Below, one piece after another: positions 17,277 through 25,864 of a stretch of 64,000 nucleotides of DNA. Numbering within the stretch: the stretch's first letter is position 1; every line of letters begins with the position of its first letter. Both the position numbers and the translations under genes were made by a program. Source of the DNA: Paenibacillus ginsengarvi (GTDB lineage: Bacteria; Bacillota; Bacilli; Paenibacillales; NBRC-103111); contig NZ_RBAH01000002.1 of the NCBI RefSeq assembly GCF_003626695.1, forward strand, positions 62,001-126,000, read 5' to 3'. Under the pieces are notes generated by a model. The model was given only the letters and a program-made list of their open reading frames with translations, was not told where the DNA came from and did no database searches.

Positions 17277-17393
17277 TTTGATGTACTGTCCGTTAAATAT
17301 AATGAAGGCTATTCCTTTGACGAGCTTGCGGAACTATTCCACCTGAGTGAAGAGCGAATTCGCGGAATTATTTACGAGTACAAGGCTAAGTAG
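17277..17393 (+). pseudogene. Relic of a CD3324-type C-terminal helix-turn-helix
   Basis: The last 28 codons before a TAG stop read YNEGYSFDELAELFHLSEER IRGIIYEYKAK. This is the same ending as the intact GNAT-CD3324 fusion at 22905-24101 (YMDGICVAELAEMYFLSEER IRGILYQHN). No upstream part of the domain (LPESLIREIQKYVRGE) is present, so only a tail remains. It shows that a second copy of this gene type once lay here. Confidence 0.6.
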
Positions 17394-17400
17394 AGCAGTG

Positions 17401-17439
17401 TAAAAAGAAAAAGAATCCGGCAAATGCAATGCCGGATTC
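17401..17439 (-). terminator. Terminator of the GH44 gene
   Basis: GAATCCGGCA (17413-17422) and TGCCGGATTC (17430-17439) form a perfect 10-bp stem. On the minus strand it is followed by TTTTTCTTTTT. It lies about 57 bases beyond the GH44 stop codon. Confidence 0.85.
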
Positions 17440-17451
17440 AAGAAGTGCAAA

Positions 17452-17478
17452 GCCCGCGATCCTACCAGGATCGTGGGC
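17452..17478 (-). other. Second hairpin behind the GH44 gene
   Basis: GCCCGCGATCCT and AGGATCGTGGGC pair over 12 bp with one G-T pair and a 3-nt loop. It lacks a T run and precedes the real terminator, so it probably protects the mRNA 3' end. Confidence 0.55.
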
Positions 17479-17495
17479 ATGCTGCTATTGAGCGA

Positions 17496-19952
17496 CTACG
17501 GCAAAACAATCAGAGTAGCCGACTTGGCGGGGAGACGAAGCTCAAGTCCAGCCGGGCTGCCTTCTTGCGTGCCTGCGGCCGCTAACCGATGAATCGCGTC
17601 GAAGCGGTAAATCCGAGCTGTGCCGCTGAGGTTGAGATCGGCGGAAAGGCTCGCCGTTCTCGCCTCGGTGTCTTTATTGAATAACAACACGAAGGCCCGG
17701 CCATCCTTCGACATAATCGTATACGCACCCACCGCATCTACGTTGGAGCTAGTCGTGCTGACGACGTTGCCTTGAATTCTGCTGCCGGCTCCGTCATAGT
17801 TCAAGAACAGCTTGAATGCGTCTTCCAGCGGCGAAGCCGCCGGCACGGTCCCCCAGCGCATCGCATAATCCACGCCTTCCCGGGCAAAAATCGCCAAAGC
17901 TTCCGCTTGCGCCAGACCGCTGCCGATGCCCGTCCCGTCGCCGAAGTTATACTCCGATATCGACAGCTTCGTGCCAGGAGCGCTGCGTTCGATAATGTCG
18001 TGCATCCGGGGCAGCAGCTTGACGGGTTCTTGAATCCAGGAGGATGCATCCGCGAAATTCGGATCGTATAACGACTTCAAGGAGTGAAACCGGCGCTTGG
18101 TCATGGCGGCTGACTCGTCGCTGCTGAAAGGAACGTTGTTTTCCGCCGGGTAGTAATGAATGTCGAGCACGTCCACAAGCGTGATACCCGTCTGCCGTTT
18201 GTATGCATTCACTTTGCTTAAGTACCATTCCAAATAGGGCTTGCCCTCATGAGCCTCCATGTCGGGACCGGCCGAGCAGCCGTCCTTGGCCGAGTAAAAA
18301 TACTCGCACCAGCCCCATGACACCGGACCGAAAATTTCCGCCCCGGGATCGGTTTCCTTGATCGCTTTGGCATATTCCGTCGTATAACTCCATACTTCGT
18401 CGTAGGTCGTCATTTGCGGGTGAACATCCCAGTGGGAATGCGGCCACAGCATCGGTTCGTTGTCCAGCGCATATTTGTGCACGAATGAACCGAAGTCTTG
18501 CTTCAGATGGCGGATCCAGCTTGTAACGAATTCCGTTCCAACACGCTTGGAGGTGTCTGTCGGATCGTTATCCGTCACGTAGCTTCCATTTGCGAGTTTA
18601 CCCGTACCGGCGTCGGACCGGCAGCCGACTTCTCCATGATCGCATTCGTTACCGGCTTGGGCTCCGTATTTGCCCACGGAAAAGCTCCACGCAATATCCC
18701 GGCTTTTCGGCGTCCAGCCGATCGTCGGAACCTGGAGCAGCACATCGGTGCCGCTGTTTTTGGACGCCGCAACAAATTGATCGGACAGCGATCCGTTCGG
18801 CAGTTGGGACATAGTGCCCGGGCTGCTTGGAATGCTCAGGAAGTACCAATCGGCGCCGCGGTTTGCCGTATCCAGCTGCCAATTGTAGCGGGTCATAACA
18901 TTGCCGCCCCAGCGCTTGATCGGAAAGTTTATCGTGGAAGCGCCTTTTGACGGTATATCCTCGAAATTTACTCCAAATATTCCATCGCTCAGCGCGCGCC
19001 GATCGGCACTGGTATCGATCGACACGTGGACGACCGGCAGCTCCGGTTCGGGAAGCTTCACGGTGTCCGTCGTTTTCAGCCAGTTCACATCGTCCATATA
19101 TACAGGTTCCTGGCGGTGTTCGCCCCGAACGGAGACGACCATACCGTCGAAGGCCATGCTGCTCACTCCAAGGCCCGCGAATATGAGTCTGACATCCGTC
19201 CACTTGTCGGCGGGAAGACCGTTCGGCCAAACTTCGTCCAGGTTGAACTCCCCTGTTATATTCCGCCCCTGCATCATGGTCACCCGCAGCTTCTGTCCGC
19301 CTGCCGTGCCGCCATGAAGCTTGAACGTCACTCCGTAATAATGGGTAAGATCCATCAATGTATCCCGGTGAAACCAGATCGCTTCAAACCCTTTCGCCAT
19401 GAAAGAGAGAGGCTTTTCGCGGGGGGAAGCCGAGACGGGTGCAGCATTATCCCCGGACCAGCTCCAGTCGCTGTAGCTCGCGGACCGTGCTTCCGCAAAC
19501 ACCGACTCCTTTTTATACTCTGTGACTTGAACGTCCATGGAGGATGAGCTGCTTTCATAGCGGGCTGTAATCTGGACATGGCCGCTGTGATGGGCAACGA
19601 GCGCTCCATTGCTATCTATGGATACGATGGCCGGGTTGCTGGAGGTCCACTGCGCTTCAGCAGTTACATCTTGGGCTGTGCCGTCACTGTAACGAGCTTC
19701 ATAGAATAGGCGCGATGTATCCCCGGGAGCCAGCACCATTCCGTATTGAGACAATACACCCTCTAAAAGCGTCGGAGCCGCAGTATCGTTCTCCAATCCG
19801 TCGTTTGTCCGATCGGCGTATACCGCCAGCTCAGCCGGATGATTCGATGCGACTGCCGCTTCCGATCCGCCTGCACCACTGCCTATGATTGCAACAGCGG
19901 CTGTAAATATGGCTAGAAAGGAACAGAGTTTGATATGCGTTCGACGCTTCAC
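17496..19952 (-). CDS. Secreted GH44 endo-beta-glucanase/xyloglucanase with Ig-like and binding domains
   Basis: The protein has 818 residues. GTG at 19952 is preferred because GGAGG lies eight bases upstream; the longer frame lacks a site. After a signal peptide (about 1-33) comes a BIG2-type Ig-like domain (near 60-150, AEAQWTSSNPAIVSIDSNG), then a carbohydrate-binding-like beta-sandwich (about 155-300). The GH44 catalytic domain follows, opening with ALSDGIFGVNFEDI and FPIKRWGGNVMTRYNWQ. The acid/base glutamate is in ALDNEP (about 499) and the nucleophile in ISEYNFG (about 667); their spacing fits the family. The enzyme should cleave beta-1,4 glucans such as cellulose derivatives or xyloglucan outside the cell. 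It is a single transcription unit with its own terminator. Confidence 0.92.
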   Translation of the reverse strand: MKRRTHIKLCSFLAIFTAAVAIIGSGAGGSEAAVASNHPAELAVYADRTNDGLENDTAAPTLLEGVLSQYGMVLAPGDTSRLFYEARYSDGTAQDVTAEAQWTSSNPAIVSIDSNGALVAHHSGHVQITARYESSSSSMDVQVTEYKKESVFAEARSASYSDWSWSGDNAAPVSASPREKPLSFMAKGFEAIWFHRDTLMDLTHYYGVTFKLHGGTAGGQKLRVTMMQGRNITGEFNLDEVWPNGLPADKWTDVRLIFAGLGVSSMAFDGMVVSVRGEHRQEPVYMDDVNWLKTTDTVKLPEPELPVVHVSIDTSADRRALSDGIFGVNFEDIPSKGASTINFPIKRWGGNVMTRYNWQLDTANRGADWYFLSIPSSPGTMSQLPNGSLSDQFVAASKNSGTDVLLQVPTIGWTPKSRDIAWSFSVGKYGAQAGNECDHGEVGCRSDAGTGKLANGSYVTDNDPTDTSKRVGTEFVTSWIRHLKQDFGSFVHKYALDNEPMLWPHSHWDVHPQMTTYDEVWSYTTEYAKAIKETDPGAEIFGPVSWGWCEYFYSAKDGCSAGPDMEAHEGKPYLEWYLSKVNAYKRQTGITLVDVLDIHYYPAENNVPFSSDESAAMTKRRFHSLKSLYDPNFADASSWIQEPVKLLPRMHDIIERSAPGTKLSISEYNFGDGTGIGSGLAQAEALAIFAREGVDYAMRWGTVPAASPLEDAFKLFLNYDGAGSRIQGNVVSTTSSNVDAVGAYTIMSKDGRAFVLLFNKDTEARTASLSADLNLSGTARIYRFDAIHRLAAAGTQEGSPAGLELRLPAKSATLIVLP

Positions 19953-20196
19953 TAGAAGGTCCTCCAAGAAAGTCATGATGGTCTGCGTACTAATTATGTA
20001 AAATATTCCGGTGAAACACAAGCATCGAGTAGCGAGCTGTCGCCTTCGACGCTAGAATCCGATCGTTGAGGAACGGTAGTATGGTTAAGTAAAAAACAAA
20101 AATTCCCAATCAAATAAATAGTTAATGTAGTAGCATTAATTATGGACAACCTTGGTTCATTCTATAATCCCAAATTAGGAGAGGTGAAGGGTTAAT

Positions 20197-21114
20197 ATGA
20201 AGGAACGTTTCGATCACATAAGAAACAAAGTGGAGGTATTGCTCAATTCCAGAGTAGATGAAATAAGTAAAATGGAAAACGTACCAAATAATTCAGTCTA
20301 CAAAGTTATTGTAAATAACAAGTCTTACATTTTTAAAATATATAAACAAAGAACTTGGCCGGAAGACGGGAAACTCGTGTTTATCCATAAAAAACTAATG
20401 GAAAGTCATATTGACTGTGCAAGGATCATTGCGTTTGACAGAACCGATCCGTGCTTTCATACCGGATTTTTGCTTGAGGAATGTTTGCCAGGAGTAACCG
20501 CGGATCAGGTTGCATTCGATGACAAATCGGGGAAGGAGTTTTATAAAAAATTAGCGTTGCTGGTATCGAAAATCCATCGAATACGCATAGAAAACTTCGG
20601 CTATATCGGCAGTGGTATAGCAGGGTACGAATCATTTATCGAGTTCATGGAAGATAAATATGATGAAATCGCGAATGCATTGATTAACAAGAAAGTATTC
20701 GATGAAAACTGCCTGGTACAGTTAAAAAAACCGGCTATCGCTGGACTTCGACTATGCGAAAACCTGCCATCCGTATTATGTCATGGCGATTTATCTACAA
20801 AAAATGTAATTATCGGCGAAGAAGGCAGTCTGACTCTAATAGATTGGGATGACGCCATGTCCTATAATTGGATAGCGGACATATCCAGATTGACTTATTG
20901 GATGAAGTTTAAGATCAGCCAAAAAGAATATGAATTATATAGAAATACGTTTTTGGAGCATTACTCAACCGAAGGCTCGATTAACGTGTTCCATGCTTTG
21001 GAACTTACCTTTCATGTATGGATCGGTCTGGATTTTTTGAACTTCTACGCGAACACCCCTCGATTTGAAAACACATTGGCATATTTCAAGGAAACAGTAG
21101 AACAACTTACATAA
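20197..21114 (+). CDS. APH/choline-kinase-like phosphotransferase
   Basis: The protein has 305 residues. It carries the Brenner motif HGDLSTKN near residue 196 and the metal-binding IDWDDA near 216, both diagnostic of aminoglycoside-phosphotransferase-like kinases. The N-terminal lobe shows NSVYKVIVNNKSYIFKIYK with the ATP-contacting lysine. The start is an ATG after GGAGAGGTGAAGGG. Family members phosphorylate choline, aminoglycosides, homoserine or sugars, so the substrate is open. Higher AT content than the flanking secreted-enzyme genes hints at a different origin. Confidence 0.85.
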   Translation: MKERFDHIRNKVEVLLNSRVDEISKMENVPNNSVYKVIVNNKSYIFKIYKQRTWPEDGKLVFIHKKLMESHIDCARIIAFDRTDPCFHTGFLLEECLPGVTADQVAFDDKSGKEFYKKLALLVSKIHRIRIENFGYIGSGIAGYESFIEFMEDKYDEIANALINKKVFDENCLVQLKKPAIAGLRLCENLPSVLCHGDLSTKNVIIGEEGSLTLIDWDDAMSYNWIADISRLTYWMKFKISQKEYELYRNTFLEHYSTEGSINVFHALELTFHVWIGLDFLNFYANTPRFENTLAYFKETVEQLT

Positions 21115-21134
21115 GCTATCGGCAAAACGAATAA

Positions 21135-21150
21135 GCCGCCCTAAGGCGGC
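21135..21150. terminator. Short hairpin between convergent genes
   Basis: GCCGCC and GGCGGC pair over 6 bp with a CTAA loop, between the kinase gene and the convergent minus-strand gene. On the minus strand TTATTCGTTTT follows, so it may terminate that gene. Confidence 0.5.
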
Positions 21151-21173
21151 CCTATTAACTGTAATGCCTACTT

Positions 21174-22748
21174 TCACTTAATGAGCATAACCGAGGAATC
21201 CCGGGCGGATTGGAGCAGAACGCCGTCGTCAGACGCGAGCACGCGAGAGATCGGATCGGCCACTGCCAGCAGCAAGCCGCTTGAGCTGTCCAGAAGTACA
21301 GCGCCGTAACGGTCGTTTTCGCCTAATCGGCACAGTAACCGATCTTGCAGCACCTGAACGCTGACGACCGGAGTTCCCCACGCGAGCACATCTTCTCCAT
21401 CCGGATTGGCCCAATACAGCTCGGAGCTTGGGGTTGTGTAAAATACATTGCCTTCCGCGCTATCAAACCAGGTTACGGCAAAGTCTGACAGCAGCATTTC
21501 GCCTGTTCCGTCCAACTCGGAAGCGTACAGCGCTTTGTCGGCATCTTTGACATAATAAAGCATACTGTCAAGGATGCGAAAACGGCTTACTTCGGCGTCT
21601 ACGACTTTGCCGGATTCCCCAGTCTTTAGATTGATTTTGTAAATTTTATTCGGATCGGTTTGCCCACGCGAGCCGAGTACATAAGCATCATCGCCGATAA
21701 TAGCAGGGGAGGAGCTATCGTGACCAGCCCCGAAGCCGCTGCCGTACGTGACGTGCCAGCCAAACATCAGGCTTGGATCGCCAACCGCCTTGCGAATGGT
21801 GCTCTCCTCCCCCGGAGGCGACAAATACAGGTTGCCGCTGCGAGGTGGAACCCCGTAATTGATGATCAATGTGCCATATGGAGTTTCCCGGAAGTTCAAA
21901 TACCCTACATGCATCAGTTCCGCCTTGCCGTCATCGCCGATTCTCACATATTCGTCGTGACCCATGGTGGCCCCTCCAATATGATAAGAGAACCACAAGG
22001 TGTTGTCGCGGATTTGAAAAGATAAGCCCCCCGATAGCCCGTACCGGCTACTTAGGGTATACGAATAAATCTCTTCTTTATCGTTTGGCTGCTGCATCGG
22101 AGCCCGATACACGTGGAATGTCATTTCGTTTTCGTTCGTTACAGCGTAGTAATAATACCCCTTGTACAAAGCAACGTCATTCACGCTCGTATCTGCAGGC
22201 ATGTCGAGGGTCAGAAGTTGCGGGTTGTGCGACCGAATCGTAAGCCCGGCCGAGTTGCCCCACTCGTAGTCCCACCCGAATTGGTCGTGTGCGAAGCGCC
22301 AGGTTAGCGGGAAATAGGTAACATCGCGAAAGCTTAACAGAGGATGCTCTTCTTTGGCGTTGTCGATCGTGCCGCCGTTGATCGCGACGGCCGTGTCGGG
22401 AATCTCTGCCGTGTAGACGGACGCATTTCGACGGTCGGATAGGCTCGGCATGTAGGAGGAGGTTACCGGACTCTGCTTAATAATCAAGCCTTCAGCTTGC
22501 GACCAGGTCGACTCCAAACCGAGCAGCCTGCTATCGTACCACGTCATTGGGAAGTAGGTGATCCCGTTATAAACGAGCAGCGGGTAGTCGCGGTATTGAT
22601 TTTCCACCTTGTGCCCGTTCAGGCTCACCTGAAAATCCGGAAGCGTAACCATTACGCTCTTCTCTGCGGCTTGACTGCGTGCGGCAGGGGCCAACAAGCT
22701 CATGCATAATGAAAATACGAGCGTATATCCCATCCATTTGTTTCGCAT
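21174..22748 (-). CDS. Secreted protein: two copper-amine-oxidase-N-type domains and a propeller-like region
   Basis: The protein has 524 residues; ATG at 22748 is chosen because GGAGATG lies upstream. A signal peptide (ending near RSQA) is followed by two copies of the copper amine oxidase N-terminal-type module: LNGHKVENQYRDYPLLVYNGITYFPMTW and INGGTIDNAKEEHPLLSFRDVTYFPLTW. This module anchors proteins to the cell surface in Paenibacillaceae and Bacillales. The remaining 350 residues contain short blade-like repeats (IGDDAYVLGSRG, ILDSMLYYVKDADKALYASELDGTG) typical of DUF5050-like beta-propellers. A scaffold or sensor role at the cell wall is likely; no catalytic residues are seen. Confidence 0.75.
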   Translation of the reverse strand: MRNKWMGYTLVFSLCMSLLAPAARSQAAEKSVMVTLPDFQVSLNGHKVENQYRDYPLLVYNGITYFPMTWYDSRLLGLESTWSQAEGLIIKQSPVTSSYMPSLSDRRNASVYTAEIPDTAVAINGGTIDNAKEEHPLLSFRDVTYFPLTWRFAHDQFGWDYEWGNSAGLTIRSHNPQLLTLDMPADTSVNDVALYKGYYYYAVTNENEMTFHVYRAPMQQPNDKEEIYSYTLSSRYGLSGGLSFQIRDNTLWFSYHIGGATMGHDEYVRIGDDGKAELMHVGYLNFRETPYGTLIINYGVPPRSGNLYLSPPGEESTIRKAVGDPSLMFGWHVTYGSGFGAGHDSSSPAIIGDDAYVLGSRGQTDPNKIYKINLKTGESGKVVDAEVSRFRILDSMLYYVKDADKALYASELDGTGEMLLSDFAVTWFDSAEGNVFYTTPSSELYWANPDGEDVLAWGTPVVSVQVLQDRLLCRLGENDRYGAVLLDSSSGLLLAVADPISRVLASDDGVLLQSARDSSVMLIK

Positions 22749-22904
22749 CGTACGGTCATCTCCTCTCATTGAGATTAAACGCGAGGAGATGGGAAAAGTT
22801 TCTATTTCGCTTGTGTTCGACTATTATTATAAAAAAATATAAGATTTCCCTCGTCTTTATTCTTTCGCATAATAAAATCATCCTAAACCAAAGGAGTGAA
22901 TGGA

Positions 22905-24101
22905 TTGGAGTTACAGTCTAGGTATTCGGTGAGGGAGCTCAGACCGGAGGATGACTTTGAACGCATATGCCGCCTAATGGCAAATAGGGACATACAAGCT
23001 TTTCCCCGTAGTCCGGAGCGAGTCCGGAGCTTGTTTTTTCCAGACGATCGGGAAACGGGGCCAAACCTTAAAGGATTTGTCGCAGAAACAGAATCTATGA
23101 TTGTCGCTTTTATCAGCGTCGAACTTCGTGGTAAAGATGGGCATTTGATGTACTTTATTGATGAGCCGAATCCCCAGCTAGTTCTAACCGAGTTACTCGA
23201 TAGGTGTGCGCAGTACGTAATCGAAAGCGGGGGGAAACGGCTTACTTATTTTGTATCCACGGAATTCGGTCAAATTTATAATCAAGAAATTGCTTGGCTG
23301 GATCGTCTTGGGTTTCAAAACATCGATCCTTATGTACGCGTTTCGGCTAGACTTCTATTGAGCGAATGGAATCCTCCCGAGCAGTTGAATACCGAATCCA
23401 TTCACACAGAATCGCTGAGCTTGGATGAAGTGCATCGGATGCTATTGGACGATGGTAGCATAACCAATGCGTATATATTCAGATTCCAGTTTCGAACGGT
23501 CAAGCCCAGTAACGTGATGTTGACGATGAGAAACGCAGAAAACGAAATAATCGCAGTCGCTTATTACAAGGTCATAGAGAAATCGAAAGATAGGCTTTTG
23601 GGGTCCGCCTTTAACGTTCATTTTAGACCCAAATTCGAACTCCTTCGCGCGGAAAAACGGAGATTTTTGCAAGGAGCCTTATGGTCGATGAAGCAATTGG
23701 ACTTGCACGACGTTAACTCGCTTATGTCTCTGAAGGAAGTCGATACGTTTACACTTATGGTCCGGGAAGGTTTCGATCAAATCAACAGTCACTACTTCGG
23801 CTGGCCAAAATGCTCGAAACGGGACATGAGTAAATACAAAAACGCACGCGACGTGCTGCCCGAAAGCTTGATTCGAGAAATTCAAAAATATGTGCGAGGC
23901 GAGCACTTATACATCCCTCAAACCGAGAGAACGGGATGGGGAAAAAAGAGCGGCACTCGCGCCGAAATAGAACGCAGAAATAAGGAGATTTACCGTCAAT
24001 ATATGGATGGCATATGCGTAGCGGAGCTGGCGGAAATGTATTTTTTGAGCGAGGAACGAATAAGAGGGATTTTGTATCAGCATAATGCCGAATTACAATG
24101 A
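22905..24101 (+). CDS. GNAT-like acetyltransferase fused to a CD3324-family domain
   Basis: The protein has 398 residues. TTG at 22905 sits eight bases after AAGGAG; a GTG at 22896 would overlap the site. Residues 8-150 have the GNAT layout (SVRELRPEDDFERICRLMANR, then GFVAETESMIVAFISVEL and the LDRLGFQ end). A second, weaker GNAT-like half follows to about 310. The last 85 residues match the CD3324 family, known mainly as a small free-standing protein: YKNARDVLPESLIREIQKYVRGEHLYIP, GTRAEIERRNKEIYRQY, and the helix-turn-helix-like ELAEMYFLSEERIRGIL. The fusion suggests acetylation or ligand sensing coupled to DNA or RNA binding. The function is unproven. A terminator follows. Confidence 0.75.
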   Translation: MELQSRYSVRELRPEDDFERICRLMANRDIQAFPRSPERVRSLFFPDDRETGPNLKGFVAETESMIVAFISVELRGKDGHLMYFIDEPNPQLVLTELLDRCAQYVIESGGKRLTYFVSTEFGQIYNQEIAWLDRLGFQNIDPYVRVSARLLLSEWNPPEQLNTESIHTESLSLDEVHRMLLDDGSITNAYIFRFQFRTVKPSNVMLTMRNAENEIIAVAYYKVIEKSKDRLLGSAFNVHFRPKFELLRAEKRRFLQGALWSMKQLDLHDVNSLMSLKEVDTFTLMVREGFDQINSHYFGWPKCSKRDMSKYKNARDVLPESLIREIQKYVRGEHLYIPQTERTGWGKKSGTRAEIERRNKEIYRQYMDGICVAELAEMYFLSEERIRGILYQHNAELQ

Positions 24102-24111
24102 ACCATAAGAG

Positions 24112-24148
24112 GAGCTGCCGGAAATGTGCCGGCGGCTCTTTCTTAGTT
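24112..24148 (+). terminator. Intrinsic terminator after the GNAT-CD3324 gene
   Basis: GAGCTGCCGG and CCGGCGGCTC pair over 10 bp with one G-T pair and a 7-nt loop, followed by a T-rich tail (TTTCTTAGTTTT). Confidence 0.8.
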
Positions 24149-24235
24149 TTGTGCACAAATATCTGAATTTTTATAGCCTATGACATCTCAAAACCTAATA
24201 TTTGGTTTGAACCAGCGCGGCCTGCCGCCGCTGCT

Positions 24236-24703
24236 TCAAGGAATCAGCTTGATCTGACTCGATATAACCCCAAGGTGAATGGCTTCGTGCATCAACGCGA
24301 AGTTGAACAGCTGGCCGGCCGTAGCAAATTGAAACGGGCCCATTTCAAATGGCGATTCGAGACGTTTCTCCAGCATTTCGGCCGTAAGCTCGCCGAATCG
24401 CGAAAGCTGTGCAGATAAGTGTTGAACCAGCTCCTCCTTCGTCGGCGGTGCGATCGTCCACTCCGACGGCTTGGTGCCGGAGTTAAACAATGATTCATAA
24501 TACGCCGGAATGGCGGAAGAAAAGCCGAACGAAAGCGATGCATATTGGTCCATCCAATAAACGATGTGACCGACATTCCAGCGAATGGTATTATTAAAGC
24601 CAGCAGGCTGTACATCGAGTTGAGCTTCACCAACGCCTTTAATGTGCCCGATAACGATCTGACGCAATACGTTACCCGTATGAATAATCGATTGTGCTGT
24701 CAT
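24236..24703 (-). CDS. DinB-family protein
   Basis: The protein has 155 residues forming the four-helix DinB/YfiT bundle. Probable metal ligands are the histidine in RWNVGHIVYWMDQ near 46 and those in MHEAIHLGVI near 139-143. Members are metal-dependent thiol transferases (for example bacillithiol-dependent) or uncharacterised stress proteins. The start is an ATG with GGGAGGCG upstream. It is divergent from the LysR gene; no operon partner. Confidence 0.88.
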   Translation of the reverse strand: MTAQSIIHTGNVLRQIVIGHIKGVGEAQLDVQPAGFNNTIRWNVGHIVYWMDQYASLSFGFSSAIPAYYESLFNSGTKPSEWTIAPPTKEELVQHLSAQLSRFGELTAEMLEKRLESPFEMGPFQFATAGQLFNFALMHEAIHLGVISSQIKLIP

Positions 24704-24842
24704 AATGGAACGCCTCCCGATAAGTGGTTTGTAACCTTTCGTCTTACATTCCCAATATATCTTTCTTACCTGGAAGCAACAATTACGAAAATCCGATGTT
24801 ATCGATCGGTTTTACTAATGATGGAGTGGAGGAATTGGTGTA

Positions 24843-25754
24843 ATGGAGCTGAGACAACTTGAGTATTTTTCCGCCGTATGCAAGGAAATGCATTTTTCGA
24901 GGGCTGCCGAGAACCTTAACACCACACAATCGAATTTGAGCCAGCAGATCAAGTTTTTGGAGAACGAACTCGGGCTGCCGCTGTTCGATCGCATCGGCAA
25001 ACGAATCGCGCTGACGGATGCAGGCAAGCTTTTGCTGGAGCAAAGTCAGCTCATTTTTGAACGGATCGACCACATCAAGCGAGCGATAACGGATCTTAAA
25101 CAATTGGAAGGCGGCACGCTGGACATGGCCATACTCCCGGGTGACGGCGATTTGCTGTTCGATGCGCTGTTGACCGATTTTCATCTCGCCTATCCGAATC
25201 TATCCATCAGCGTAACGGAAACGATGGATGTGTACGAGCAAGTGATGGAGGGGAGAAGGGATCTTGGCGTGACGACCGTACCTTCGAATCCGGATGATCG
25301 CCTCTCGGTTATCCCTTTATTCCATGAGGAGTTTGCTTTAGCGATCCATGCGGAGGATCCTCTTGCGAAGTCCAAAACGATCTCCTTCGATCAGATTCAG
25401 CAGTTGAAGCTCGTTTTGTTCGGTCCGGAACACCAGATTACGAAGCTGTTCCATGCCCGCTGCCAGGAAAAAGGGATACCCATCTACAATCCGATCGTCA
25501 CCTCCACGTTGTCGACGCTTCTCTCATTGGTCGAGCAGGGAATCGGCGCATCCATTCTACCGCGGCTGCTGCTAGATTATTTGAACCGTGATAGCATCAT
25601 GGCGGTTACGCTGCTGAATCCCTCACTTAGCCAAGATATTTGCATCATCCATCGGAAGGACAAATTTATGGGGCAGGCGGCGAAAGTATTTATCGGTGAA
25701 TTGCAGTCTTTCGTTCAAAGGGTCGAGAAGCATTCCGCACGCTCACTCGGATAG
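24843..25754 (+). CDS. LysR-family transcriptional regulator
   Basis: The protein has 303 residues. The N-terminal winged helix-turn-helix (MELRQLEYFSAVCKEMHFSRAAENLNTTQSNLSQQIKFLE) is typical of LysR. The effector domain (residues 90-295) has the periplasmic-binding-like fold, with the LSLVEQGIGASILPRL segment. An ATG follows GGAGG by nine bases. It reads in the same direction as the FAD oxidoreductase gene 110 bp downstream, and the gap holds the shared promoter element, so it may or may not control that operon; divergent autoregulation through the DinB side is equally possible. Confidence 0.92.
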   Translation: MELRQLEYFSAVCKEMHFSRAAENLNTTQSNLSQQIKFLENELGLPLFDRIGKRIALTDAGKLLLEQSQLIFERIDHIKRAITDLKQLEGGTLDMAILPGDGDLLFDALLTDFHLAYPNLSISVTETMDVYEQVMEGRRDLGVTTVPSNPDDRLSVIPLFHEEFALAIHAEDPLAKSKTISFDQIQQLKLVLFGPEHQITKLFHARCQEKGIPIYNPIVTSTLSTLLSLVEQGIGASILPRLLLDYLNRDSIMAVTLLNPSLSQDICIIHRKDKFMGQAAKVFIGELQSFVQRVEKHSARSLG

Positions 25755-25759
25755 CTAAA

Positions 25760-25834
25760 GTGAAACAAATTATATGCGTTATGAAATAATCCTGTATGTT
25801 CGCGTTCTGATCGCCTCTATATAATGAAATAAAG
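25760..25834 (+). promoter_or_regulatory. Shared promoter element, copy A (before the FAD oxidoreductase operon)
   Basis: Three ATGAAATAA-like repeats start at 25760 (GTGAAACAA), 25781 and 25824. Between the last two lies CTGTATGTT (25792-25800). A perfect -10 box TATAAT spans 25820-25825, but the -35 position holds TGTTCG, far from consensus and partly inside the CTGTATGTT block. AAATTATAT (25767-25775), CTGTATGTT and TAATGAAATAAA recur at the same distances in copy B (30254-30328). A 21-bp and a 43-bp repeat spacing, about two and four helical turns, fits an AraC-type activator bound along one DNA face. The binding protein is inferred, not seen. Confidence 0.65.
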
Positions 25835-25864
25835 TTTGATAAGAAAAAAGAAAGAAGGCGCGGC

